DNA of 7,440 nt from Pseudomonadota bacterium (GTDB lineage: Bacteria > Pseudomonadota > Gammaproteobacteria > Pseudomonadales > Pseudomonadaceae): NCBI GenBank assembly GCA_023431055.1, contig JAEYXX010000047.1, forward strand, positions 1 to 7,440, given 5' to 3'. The notes below the pieces were generated by a model. The model worked only from the letters and a program-made list of their open reading frames with translations, was not told where the DNA came from and did not search any database. The translations under genes were made by a program, and so were the position numbers. Below are positions 1 to 5,944 of the stretch, in pieces. The first letter of the stretch is position 1. Every line of letters begins with the position of its first letter.

Positions 1-35
1 TCTTCGTCCTGCTGGTGGTGACGACGCATTCTCAT
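1..35 (-). CDS. exbD: ExbD/TolR-type biopolymer transport protein, N-terminal fragment
   Basis: Only the first 11 complete codons lie in the window (MRMRRHHQQDE); the gene continues off the left edge. The identification rests mainly on position: it begins 11 bases after the stop of an ExbB gene on the same strand, where exbD lies in TonB2-type operons. A short basic, polar N-terminus before the single membrane helix suits an ExbD. ExbD is an inner-membrane protein whose membrane Asp takes part in proton flow and whose periplasmic domain transmits energy to TonB; none of that part is visible. The start could be the ATG at 35 or the in-frame ATG at 29. Neither has a strong Shine-Dalgarno sequence, which suggests translational coupling to exbB. 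Confidence 0.72.
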   Translation of the reverse strand, partial: MRMRRHHQQDE

Positions 36-46
36 GTTGGGCGATC

Positions 47-595
47 TCAGTCGTGACGCAGCTGGTCGGCCAGCCGCTCGATGGCCTGGCTGGCTTCGCG
101 TTCGAGGCGCGCCAGGCTGAACAATCCGGGGATGGCCAGGACCATGCCGGCCATGGTCGGCAGGGTCGCCTGCCACACGCCTGCGGCCATGCCGCGTGGG
201 TTACCGGTGCCATTGAGGGCGAGCACATCGAACACGGCGATCATGCCGAGCACGGTGCCGAGCAAGCCCAGCAGCGGATACAGCGCCACCAGGGTCTTGC
301 CCAGGCGCAGCGGCGCCGCCAGCTGCTGACGCGCCTGCGCCAGCCAGGCCAGACGCACGGCGCGCTGCCAGTTGCCGTTGTCGTCGGCCAGCACCTGTTG
401 CCAGGCCTCGCGACGCTCCTGCACCCAGCGCGGGAAAATCCTGCGCATGTACCAGAAGCGCTCGAACACCAGGGTCCAGAACACCACGCAGAGCACCGCC
501 AGCGCCCACATCACCACGCCGCCGGCGCTCATGAAGTCGAGCAGTGCATAGGCACTGTCGACTGCACGCAGCCAGAAGGCGAACAGATCAGTCAC
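47..595 (-). CDS. exbB: ExbB-type proton channel subunit of a TonB2-like system (182 aa)
   Basis: This is an inner-membrane MotA/TolQ/ExbB family protein. With ExbD it should form the proton-driven motor that energises TonB for outer-membrane uptake. Three membrane segments are visible at about residues 25-45, 100-123 and 144-163, with a cytoplasmic loop between the first two. The family signature is clear: a PLLGLLGTVLGM run (107-118, Thr114) in helix 2 and LAIPGL (153-158) in helix 3. The length fits the short ExbB2 class rather than the ~240-residue E. coli ExbB. Gln142 sits where E. coli ExbB has Glu176, while Thr147 matches its Thr181. The start is GTG at 595, preceded by a GGGAG ribosome site (605-609) with 9-base spacing. 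It overlaps the upstream stop by 8 bases (GTGACTGA), so translation is probably coupled to the TtpC-like gene. Confidence 0.9.
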   Translation of the reverse strand: MTDLFAFWLRAVDSAYALLDFMSAGGVVMWALAVLCVVFWTLVFERFWYMRRIFPRWVQERREAWQQVLADDNGNWQRAVRLAWLAQARQQLAAPLRLGKTLVALYPLLGLLGTVLGMIAVFDVLALNGTGNPRGMAAGVWQATLPTMAGMVLAIPGLFSLARLEREASQAIERLADQLRHD

Positions 596-1937
596 GGCGC
601 GGCGCTCCCGACAGGTGCAGGGCGATCAGGCCGGCGCTCTGCTGCTCCAGAATCTGGATCAGGCCCTTGCTGCGACTGGCCAGCAGGCTGTGCAGGAACA
701 GCAGCGGGATGGCCACCACCAGGCCGAGCACGGTGGTCACCAGCGCCTGGGAGATACCATCGGCCATCAGCCGCGAGTCGCCGCCACCGCTCTGGGTGAT
801 CGCCTGGAAGGTCACGATCATGCCGGTCACGGTGCCCAGCAGGCCGAGCAGCGGTGCCACGGCGGCCAGCAGCTTGAGCAGGCCCTGGCCTTTTTCCAGC
901 GGCGGGGTTTCCTGCAGGATCGCTTCGTCGAGCTTCAGCTCCAGGGTCTCCAGGTCTGCCAGTTGCGGCTTGGCGCCCAGTACCCCGATCACGCGGCCCA
1001 GCGGGTTGTCATTGCGCGGCGCGCTGAGGTCATGCATCTGCGCCTTGACGCCGCTGCCGACGCGAGCGAGGTAGACCATGCGCCACACGGCGAGCAGCAG
1101 GCCGAAAGCGCCCAGCACGACAATCACCCAACCGACCAGACCGCCCTGCTGCAGACGATCCCACAGGGTCGGCTGCTGCTGCAGCTGCGCCAGCAGGCTG
1201 CCACGGCTCGGGTCGATGGGCAGCGTGGCGAGCGTGTCGGAGCTGTTCAGGTAGTCCTTGACCTGGCCCAGGCCGGAGGGCTGACGCGGCGGCGCCACCA
1301 GTTGCCCGGCATCGGCGTCGTAACGCAGGAAGGCATCCTCGCCGTACACGGCGAAGGCACCGACTCGTAGCACCTGCTGCTCCTGGCGCGAACCATCGGC
1401 ATTCACCACCGGCAGTTGCAGGCGTTCGATACGGCCGCTGGCAGCCAGGTCTTCGAGCAGCAGCATCCAGTAGCCGTCAAGGTCGTCGGCGGACGGCAGC
1501 GAGCGGCTTTCGGCCAGCGCCTTGAGGCGCTTCAGACGCTCCGGATACTGGGCGTTGAGCAGGCTGTCCTGCCATTGACCGGCGACATCACCCGCGCTCT
1601 GGCGCACCACGCCAAACAGTTCGCCGAGGTGACCAACGCGCTGCGCCAGCAGTTTTTCCTGCTCGGCCAGCTCGGCCTCCTGCCGGTCGAACTCGGCCTT
1701 GAGGCGCTCGCTCTCTGCTTTCTGGGTATTCAGCGCGGAACGCGCGGCAGCCAGCAACTGAGCCTGCTCGCTACGCTTGGCGAGAAACGCCTGTTCGCGC
1801 TCCTGCATGGCGCTGACTTCGGCAGCGCGCTCGCTGCGGATGCGCTGCAGCAGTTGATCGGGGTTGAGGGTTTCGGCCACGGCGGCCAGTGCCGGCAACA
1901 GGCTGAGCGCCAATACGGCTACAACACGACGACTCAT
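588..1937 (-). CDS. ttpC: TtpC-like MotA/TolQ/ExbB proton channel protein with periplasmic coiled-coil extension (449 aa)
   Basis: This protein matches the layout of TtpC, the additional ExbB-like component of TonB2 systems described in Vibrio. Residues 1-21 form a signal peptide (ending ALAAVA). Residues ~25-105 are a long charged coiled coil rich in Glu, Gln and Ala. Residues ~106-262 form a periplasmic domain. Three membrane helices follow at about 267-291, 352-378 and 395-419. The channel signature is intact: PLLGLLGTVTGM (362-373) and VVAIPLL (407-413). Gln397 replaces the Glu usual in helix 3. The start at 1937 is chosen over longer in-frame options because it is preceded by a perfect AGGAGG at 7 bases, forms an ATGA overlap with the DUF3450 stop, and opens directly into the signal peptide. 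In Vibrio, TtpC is required for TonB2-dependent siderophore uptake; that role here is inferred. Confidence 0.88.
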   Translation of the reverse strand: MSRRVVAVLALSLLPALAAVAETLNPDQLLQRIRSERAAEVSAMQEREQAFLAKRSEQAQLLAAARSALNTQKAESERLKAEFDRQEAELAEQEKLLAQRVGHLGELFGVVRQSAGDVAGQWQDSLLNAQYPERLKRLKALAESRSLPSADDLDGYWMLLLEDLAASGRIERLQLPVVNADGSRQEQQVLRVGAFAVYGEDAFLRYDADAGQLVAPPRQPSGLGQVKDYLNSSDTLATLPIDPSRGSLLAQLQQQPTLWDRLQQGGLVGWVIVVLGAFGLLLAVWRMVYLARVGSGVKAQMHDLSAPRNDNPLGRVIGVLGAKPQLADLETLELKLDEAILQETPPLEKGQGLLKLLAAVAPLLGLLGTVTGMIVTFQAITQSGGGDSRLMADGISQALVTTVLGLVVAIPLLFLHSLLASRSKGLIQILEQQSAGLIALHLSGAPRRD

Positions 1938-2707
1938 TGTGCGGCCTCCTCGGCCAGGGTCTTGATCGGCAGGGACAGCACGGCGGGCGCCTGTTGCTGA
2001 CGGGCGATGGCGATGGCCTGGGTCAACGGGCGGCGCGCGCTGCCGTCGAGCACTTCCCATGCCTTGGTCTGCGGGTTCCACCAGCCGCTCTCGTGCGCAT
2101 CGAGGGTCTGGTAATAAAGCATGCTGCGGCCCAGGCGCAGGAACTCGACGCTACGCGAACCACCGTCTGCCTGATTCAGCTCGCCGCGCCAGGCTTCGAG
2201 CGTGCGGCCATAATCGCTCTCGATCTGGTAGGCCTCGAGGATGCGGCGGTATTTGTCGGCCAGGCTGACGTCGGCGCGCGGCAACAAGTCCTGCAGTTGA
2301 GCCAGACGGTCTTCACGTTCTTCGGGTAGGAACGGCAGGTCAGCGGCGATGAACTCACCCAGCACCTCGACCATCTTGACCATCTGCGGGCTCACCGCTT
2401 CCTGGGTACGTTCGATGCCATCGAGCTGCTTCTGATAACTGGTCAGCTCCTGACGCTGGGCTTCGACCAGATCACGAAGCTGACTGTTATAACCTTTCAA
2501 AGCCTCAGCCTGCTGCAGGGCATTTCGGTACTCAGTGAGCATCTCACGACTGGCGTCATCCAGTTGCTCGACACGGCCCTGCGAGGCTTTTGCCTCGGCG
2601 GCCAGGCGCTGGCTTTCATCCAGTGCGGCATCCAGCGGCGCGGCAGCCAGCGAGCCGCTGGCAAACATCAGGGCCACAGCCAGGGAACGGAGGGGGAAGC
2701 GATTCAT
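1934..2707 (-). CDS. DUF3450 family periplasmic coiled-coil protein (257 aa)
   Basis: First gene of the TonB2-like operon. DUF3450 proteins are typically encoded directly before ttpC; their molecular role is not known to me. A signal peptide is visible (MNRFPLRSLA through AAA at ~23). A long amphipathic coiled coil follows (~28-105, rich in Glu, Gln, Leu and Ala), then a mainly helical region with FLPEERxDRL (126-135) and SVEFLRLGR (186-194), then an aromatic-rich stretch (LYYQTLDAHESGWW, 197-210). These later motifs fit the family. The protein is probably periplasmic and could partner the periplasmic coiled coil of the TtpC-like protein; this is inference. The ATG at 2707 has GAGGA ten bases upstream. 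An upstream TTG at 2788 would put the predicted promoter inside the gene and bury the signal peptide, so it is rejected. The stop overlaps the next start by 4 bases (ATGA). Confidence 0.87.
   Translation of the reverse strand: MNRFPLRSLAVALMFASGSLAAAPLDAALDESQRLAAEAKASQGRVEQLDDASREMLTEYRNALQQAEALKGYNSQLRDLVEAQRQELTSYQKQLDGIERTQEAVSPQMVKMVEVLGEFIAADLPFLPEEREDRLAQLQDLLPRADVSLADKYRRILEAYQIESDYGRTLEAWRGELNQADGGSRSVEFLRLGRSMLYYQTLDAHESGWWNPQTKAWEVLDGSARRPLTQAIAIARQQQAPAVLSLPIKTLAEEAAQ
1945..1950 (-). promoter_or_regulatory. Strong ribosome binding site of the TtpC-like gene
   Basis: AGGAGG on the minus strand, 7 bases before the ATG at 1937. It decides the start: the frame is open upstream as far as 2081, but no other start has comparable spacing, and only this one gives a signal peptide and the ATGA overlap. 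The site lies inside the last codons of the DUF3450 gene. Confidence 0.85.
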
Positions 2708-2745
2708 GCGCAGAGGGTCCTCGACAGACAGGCTTGCTTCAAAAA

Positions 2746-2764
2746 GAGAAACATTATCATCTAG
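2746..2764 (-). promoter_or_regulatory. Candidate Fur box over the -10 of the TonB2-like operon
   Basis: Compared with the 19-base consensus GATAATGATAATCATTATC, the minus-strand 19-mer matches at 12 positions, including the uninterrupted core ATGATAAT (2760-2753). The right half is weaker. It covers the -10 and the predicted start, a position suited to repression by Fe-Fur. TonB systems are commonly iron-repressed, so the site makes biological sense, but part of the match is shared with the -10 hexamer, which inflates it. Treat as moderate. Confidence 0.42.
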
Positions 2765-2781
2765 AGATGCATTTGAGGCAA
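2753..2781 (-). promoter_or_regulatory. Predicted sigma70-type promoter of the DUF3450-ttpC-exbB-exbD operon
   Basis: On the minus strand a -35 element TTGCCT (2781-2776, 4 of 6 to consensus) is followed, after exactly 17 bases, by -10 GATAAT (2758-2753, 5 of 6). Transcription would start near 2746, leaving a leader of about 39 bases before the DUF3450 ATG at 2707. No other -10 of this quality is visible in the intergenic region in this direction. Confidence 0.55.
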
Positions 2782-2815
2782 TGGACAAAACACCGCAGCA
2801 GAGCCCATCGATCTA

Positions 2816-2829
2816 TTGAGCCAGGTCAA
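2816..2829. promoter_or_regulatory. Predicted Anr/FNR-family binding site upstream of oprG
   Basis: TTGAGCCAGGTCAA has both conserved half-sites of the FNR/Anr/Dnr box (TTGA and TCAA) at the correct 6-base separation; only the less conserved inner bases differ from TTGAT-N4-ATCAA. Its centre (2822.5) lies about 41 bases upstream of the oprG start site predicted from the -10 box, the classical class II activator position. P. aeruginosa oprG and E. coli ompW are reported to be activated under low oxygen through Anr or FNR, which supports the call. Confidence 0.68.
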
Positions 2830-2850
2830 AAAGTGGATTGTTGCTTGGCT

Positions 2851-2863
2851 TAGCATTGATTCC
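2851..2863 (+). promoter_or_regulatory. Predicted oprG -10 element and start site
   Basis: TAGCAT at 2851-2856 matches TATAAT at 4 of 6 positions, giving a start near 2863 and a leader of about 38 bases. No recognisable -35 lies 17 bases upstream (2828-2833 reads AAAAAG), as expected where an activator at -41.5 replaces the -35 contact. Confidence 0.45.
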
Positions 2864-2900
2864 AGCCAAGACACACAACCGACTCGAACTGGAGTTCGCT

Positions 2901-3584
2901 ATGTACAAGTCACTGTTCACTGCCTCACTGCTGGCCCTGGCCGTCGCCGCCCCCATTGCTCAGGCCCACCAGGCCGGCGATATCATCGTTCGCGCTGGTG
3001 CCATCACCGTCGATCCGCATGAAGACAGCGGTAACATCGATCACGCCGTACTGGGCAAAGTCGCCGGCAGTGGCGCCACACTGAACAGCGATACCCAGCT
3101 GGGCCTGAACTTCGCCTACATGGTCACCGACAACTTCGGCATCGAATTGCTGGCAGCCACACCTTTCAGCCATGACGTCGGCGTCAAAGGCATGCCGGGC
3201 GCCTTTGCCGGCCTGAACGGCAAGCTGGGTAGCCTCAAGCACCTGCCACCGACCATCAGCGCCGTCTACTATCCGCTGGACAAGAGCTCGGCCTTCCAGC
3301 CCTATGTTGGTGTTGGCATCAACTACACCTGGTTCTTCGATACCGAACTGAGCAGCGAAGCCGAAGCCAAGGGCTTCCGCGGCCTGGACATGAAGGACTC
3401 CTGGGGCCTGGCCGGTCAGATCGGCATGGACTATATGCTGACCGACAACCTGATGCTCAACGCCCAGGTGCGCTACATCGACATCGAGACCACCGGCACC
3501 ACATACTTGGCCGGTGACAAGGTCAAGGTCGATGTGGACGTCGATCCCTTCGTCTACATGGTCGGCCTGGGCTACAAGTTCTGA
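2901..3584 (+). CDS. oprG: OprG/OmpW family outer membrane protein (227 aa)
   Basis: This is an eight-stranded beta-barrel outer-membrane protein. OmpW/OprG proteins form narrow, partly hydrophobic channels linked to passage of small hydrophobic molecules; OprG has also been linked to iron availability and anaerobic growth. A Sec signal peptide covers residues 1-22 (cleavage after PIAQA). The mature start HQAGDIIVRAGAITVDP is characteristic. Other family features are SDTQLGLNFAYM (63-74), ELLAATPFSHDV (82-93), LPPTISAVYYP (115-125), the SAFQPYVGVGINYTWFF run (130-146), DSWGLAGQ (166-173), and a C-terminal ...YKF ending in the Phe used for barrel assembly. Length is normal. The ATG at 2901 has GGAG 6 bases upstream; an in-frame TTG at 2838 would bury the signal peptide and the -10. 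The gene appears monocistronic and is divergent from the TonB2-like operon. Confidence 0.95.
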   Translation: MYKSLFTASLLALAVAAPIAQAHQAGDIIVRAGAITVDPHEDSGNIDHAVLGKVAGSGATLNSDTQLGLNFAYMVTDNFGIELLAATPFSHDVGVKGMPGAFAGLNGKLGSLKHLPPTISAVYYPLDKSSAFQPYVGVGINYTWFFDTELSSEAEAKGFRGLDMKDSWGLAGQIGMDYMLTDNLMLNAQVRYIDIETTGTTYLAGDKVKVDVDVDPFVYMVGLGYKF

Positions 3585-3601
3585 CAGCCCTCGCAGAAAC
3601 G

Positions 3602-3627
3602 AAAAAGCCGGCGAAAGCCGGCTTTTT
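3602..3627. terminator. Bidirectional rho-independent terminator between oprG and the epimerase gene
   Basis: A perfect hairpin: GCCGGC (3607-3612), GAAA tetraloop (3613-3616), GCCGGC (3617-3622). It is flanked by five A on the left and five T on the right, so it gives a stem plus U-tract in either direction. It lies 17 bases after the oprG stop and 12 bases beyond the end of the minus-strand epimerase gene. Confidence 0.92.
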
Positions 3628-3639
3628 CATGTGCCCGAT

Positions 3640-4560
3640 TCACTGTTCGAGCAACTGACGTAACCCTTCACGCAGAGGCGTTTGCGGCGGCATACGGTAA
3701 TGAGCCTGCAAACGCGTATTGTCGGCACGAGAGTGACGGATGTCGCCAGCTCGTGCAGGCGAGTAGGTGACTTGCGGCAAGCCCGTGCAAAGCGCACCGA
3801 TCTCCGCCAGCAGCTGATTGAGGCTTACCGCCTGGTTCCAGCCGACATTCACTGGCGACTCGACGAATTCACCCAGCAAGCCCTGCAGCAGCAGTTCGAT
3901 CAGGTCACCCACATAGAAAAAATCACGGGTCTGCTCGCCATCGCCGAAAACGCTGATCGGCAGCCCCTGCTGCGCCCGCTGGGTGAAGATGCTGATCACA
4001 CCCGAGTAAGGCGAGGATGGATCCTGGCGCGGCCCGAAGATATTGAAGAAACGGAATATCGCCGGCTCCAGCGCATGCTGGCGGCGATAGAAATCCAGAT
4101 AGTGCTCACTGGCGAGCTTGTCCGCCGCATAGGGCGTCAACGGCGCCTTGGCAGTGGTCTCATCGATCGCCACGCCTTCACCGTTGTTGCCATAGATCGC
4201 TGCGCTAGAGGCATAGACCACACGCCGCACACCATGTCGGCGCATCGCTTCGCAGACATTCAGCGTGCCGATGAAGTTGCTCTGATGCGTCGCTACGGGG
4301 TCGTCTACCGAGGCCTGTACCGAAGCCACCGCCGCCAGATGCGCAACAGCCGAACAGCCCGCTACCGCGCGGGCAACCACCTCGGCATCAGCGACATCGC
4401 CCTCGATGAAGCACAAACGCGGATTATCCAGCGGCAGATTGCTGCGTTTGCCCATGGACAGGTTGTCCAGCACACGCACGCCGTGGCCGGCAGCCAGCAA
4501 GGCATCGACCAGGTGCGAGCCAATGAAGCCGGCGCCGCCGGTTACGAGAATTTCAGCCAT
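3640..4560 (-). CDS. NAD-dependent nucleotide-sugar epimerase/dehydratase, extended SDR (306 aa)
   Basis: This is a cytoplasmic extended short-chain dehydrogenase of the UDP-sugar 4-epimerase type, close to GalE/WbpP proteins. The NAD-binding motif GGAGFIG is at residues 8-14. Asp32 at the end of the second strand suits NAD(H). NLSMGKRSNL (33-42) and GDV (54-56) follow. The active site is intact: Ser119 in YASSAAIYG and Tyr144-x3-Lys148 in PYAADK. FRFFNIFGPRQDP (169-181), FGDGEQTRDFFYVGDL (205-220) and RAGDIRHSRAD (270-280) are typical of UDP-Glc/UDP-GlcNAc 4-epimerases. The substrate cannot be read from sequence; a cell-surface polysaccharide precursor is likely. Homologues lie next to oprG in Pseudomonas. 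The ATG at 4560 overlaps the upstream gene by 8 bases (ATGGCTGA) with no strong ribosome site, so coupling is likely. An upstream in-frame start at 4713 would only add sequence antiparallel to no known domain and is rejected. Confidence 0.9.
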   Translation of the reverse strand: MAEILVTGGAGFIGSHLVDALLAAGHGVRVLDNLSMGKRSNLPLDNPRLCFIEGDVADAEVVARAVAGCSAVAHLAAVASVQASVDDPVATHQSNFIGTLNVCEAMRRHGVRRVVYASSAAIYGNNGEGVAIDETTAKAPLTPYAADKLASEHYLDFYRRQHALEPAIFRFFNIFGPRQDPSSPYSGVISIFTQRAQQGLPISVFGDGEQTRDFFYVGDLIELLLQGLLGEFVESPVNVGWNQAVSLNQLLAEIGALCTGLPQVTYSPARAGDIRHSRADNTRLQAHYRMPPQTPLREGLRQLLEQ

Positions 4561-5437
4561 GACGATAATAACGGTCCAGCAGGCTCGGCAGACCGGAGCG
4601 CCAGGCGCGTGGTTTGATGCCGAAGGTGTGAAGAATCTTCTTGCAGGCCAATACGGCGTGCTGTGGTTCGTCGGCAGCATCCGGGCGAGCGGCGTGCGCC
4701 TGCGGCGCGACATCCTCGACCAGATTGCTGCGATAGTGACGCGCCTCGCTCAGTACCGCCTGCCCCAGGCTCAGCGACGTGCTGGCCTCGTGGCCACCGT
4801 AGTGGTAGGTGCCCCACAAGGGCGACTCGCAGTCCAGCTGTTTGAGCACGGCCAGAATCACTCGCGCGGCATCGTCCACCGGCGTGGGATTACCGCGCCG
4901 ATCATCGGCGAGATACAGCGCATCATCGCGCTCGGCCCGCTGTAGAAATCGCCCCAGCAACCCTTCGCGGCTGTCATCGAGCAGCCAGCCGAAGCGCAAC
5001 AGCACATGACGCGGACAGATCGCCCGCACGCTCTGCTCCAGTCGCCACAACGCCTGCCCGCGCAGCCCGAGGGGCAGCGGCTCTTCCTTCTCGCTGTAGG
5101 CGGTGACCCGCGCGCCATCGAAAACCCGGTAGCTGGATGGCTGCAGCAAGACGATGGAGTGGTGCTGGCACAACTCGGCCAGGCGCTCCACTGCACGCTC
5201 CTGCGTTTGCAGACGCGACTCGGCCACCGACTCGGCCTGGAACCAGTCGAAGTAATAGGCGAGGTTGATCACGGCATCCGGGCGGGTATCGTCGAGCAGC
5301 GTGGTCAGGCTGGCGGCGTCCCAGCCCTCTTCCGGGGGGCGCGGTGCGAGAAAGCCGATATCCTCCTCGGCGCCAAGACGGATCAGCGCTTGCCCCAGGG
5401 CACTACCGCCGCCCAGCAGCATCAGGCGCATACGCAT
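4553..5437 (-). CDS. RmlD-like sugar-nucleotide-binding SDR, catalytic motif apparently lost (294 aa)
   Basis: The fold is that of the dTDP-4-dehydrorhamnose reductase (RmlD) family of extended SDRs. A glycine-rich nucleotide loop is at residues 8-15 (LGGGSALG), DAVINLAYYFD at 54-64, a VFDG element at 105-108 (RmlD: DYVFDG), SEKEEPLP at 115-122, a FGW element at 149-151, and NPTPVDDAA at 183-191 (RmlD: PTxxxDLA). Against RmlD, the catalytic Tyr-x3-Lys falls at about Arg126 and Leu130, so the usual dehydrogenase pair seems absent. It may be a non-catalytic binding partner of the epimerase encoded next to it, or use other chemistry. The two genes overlap by 8 bases. Start: ATG at 5437, with a second ATG two codons on; GGAG lies 14 bases from the first, so neither start is strongly supported. 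Confidence 0.78.
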   Translation of the reverse strand: MRMRLMLLGGGSALGQALIRLGAEEDIGFLAPRPPEEGWDAASLTTLLDDTRPDAVINLAYYFDWFQAESVAESRLQTQERAVERLAELCQHHSIVLLQPSSYRVFDGARVTAYSEKEEPLPLGLRGQALWRLEQSVRAICPRHVLLRFGWLLDDSREGLLGRFLQRAERDDALYLADDRRGNPTPVDDAARVILAVLKQLDCESPLWGTYHYGGHEASTSLSLGQAVLSEARHYRSNLVEDVAPQAHAARPDAADEPQHAVLACKKILHTFGIKPRAWRSGLPSLLDRYYRHG

Positions 5438-5522
5438 GGTGATTCGGGTGACTCCAGAATTGTTCTGCCTACCGGTGTGGCGGCGATGATGGCCGATATT
5501 CTGCTGGTTTTACCCGGTGTCG

Positions 5523-5936
5523 TCACCCTGCAATAACGCGCGGCTGCGGATCGGCAACACGTTCGCCTGCCTGATCGAAGGCCTGCTGCGCACGGGCGAT
5601 CTCGGCGACATTGCGCTCCACCCAATGGTCGATGGCGCGAATCGGCTCGCTGAGCGAATGCCCCAGCGGCGTCAACGAGTACTCCACCCGTGGCGGCACC
5701 TCGGCGTAGGCCTGGCGCGCGACCAGACCAAAGCGCTCCAGGCGGCGAATCGTCTGGATCAGCATCTTCTCCGAGATGCCCTCGACACGACGGCGCAACT
5801 CGGCGGTGCGCAGGGTACAGCCATGCGCCAGCGCATGGATCAACAGCAGCGACCACTTGTCAGCTATCACTGCCAGCACATGGCGTGCCGGGCAGACACC
5901 ACTGAAGACATTGCCTGGGCGAACGTCATCGGACAT
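5523..5936 (-). CDS. HxlR family winged-helix transcriptional regulator (137 aa)
   Basis: This is a small cytoplasmic DNA-binding protein of the HxlR/YodB/HypR group, usually homodimeric. The N-terminal signature is plain: CPARHVLAVIADKW at 15-28. The winged-helix region includes LRTAELRRRVEGISEKMLIQ (42-61), the recognition-helix stretch TIRRLERFGLV (62-72), and the wing VPPRVEYSLTPLG (80-92). Cys15 sits at the position used for thiol sensing of quinones, aldehydes or disulphide stress in characterised members; Cys40 is the only other cysteine. The ATG at 5936 is preferred over the in-frame TTG at 5960 because TGGAG lies 8 bases upstream of it. The gene is divergent from gstA and probably controls it and itself through repeats in the shared gap. 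The ligand is unknown. Confidence 0.9.
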   Translation of the reverse strand: MSDDVRPGNVFSGVCPARHVLAVIADKWSLLLIHALAHGCTLRTAELRRRVEGISEKMLIQTIRRLERFGLVARQAYAEVPPRVEYSLTPLGHSLSEPIRAIDHWVERNVAEIARAQQAFDQAGERVADPQPRVIAG

Positions 5937-5944
5937 CGAGGCGA

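Noticed and set aside
53..799. Plus-strand open frame of 248 codons opposite exbB and the end of the TtpC-like gene
   Set aside because: It spans two confirmed minus-strand genes, has low-complexity His/Gln/Gly composition, and matches no family.
615..2000. Further long plus-strand frames opposite the TtpC-like gene (615-1370 and 1416-2000)
   Set aside because: Gln/Leu/Arg-rich mirror translations of a coiled-coil gene; no ribosome site or motif supports them.
2708..2788. N-terminal extension of the DUF3450 protein from a TTG at 2788
   Set aside because: It would include the predicted -10 and Fur-like site and put 27 polar residues before a clear signal peptide.
2838..2900. N-terminal extension of OprG from a TTG at 2838
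   Set aside because: It would overlap the predicted -10 and precede the signal peptide; the ATG at 2901 has a well-placed GGAG.
3682..4617. Plus-strand open frame of 311 codons opposite the epimerase gene, longer than the epimerase itself
   Set aside because: Its product has no recognisable domain, signal peptide or family motif, and the opposite strand encodes an intact SDR with all motifs. Long antisense frames are common in GC-rich pseudomonad genes.
5455..5467. Short inverted repeat CAGAA-N3-TTCTG between the HxlR-type gene and the RmlD-like gene
   Set aside because: Only 5-base arms, no T-tract and no partner site; too weak to call an operator or terminator.
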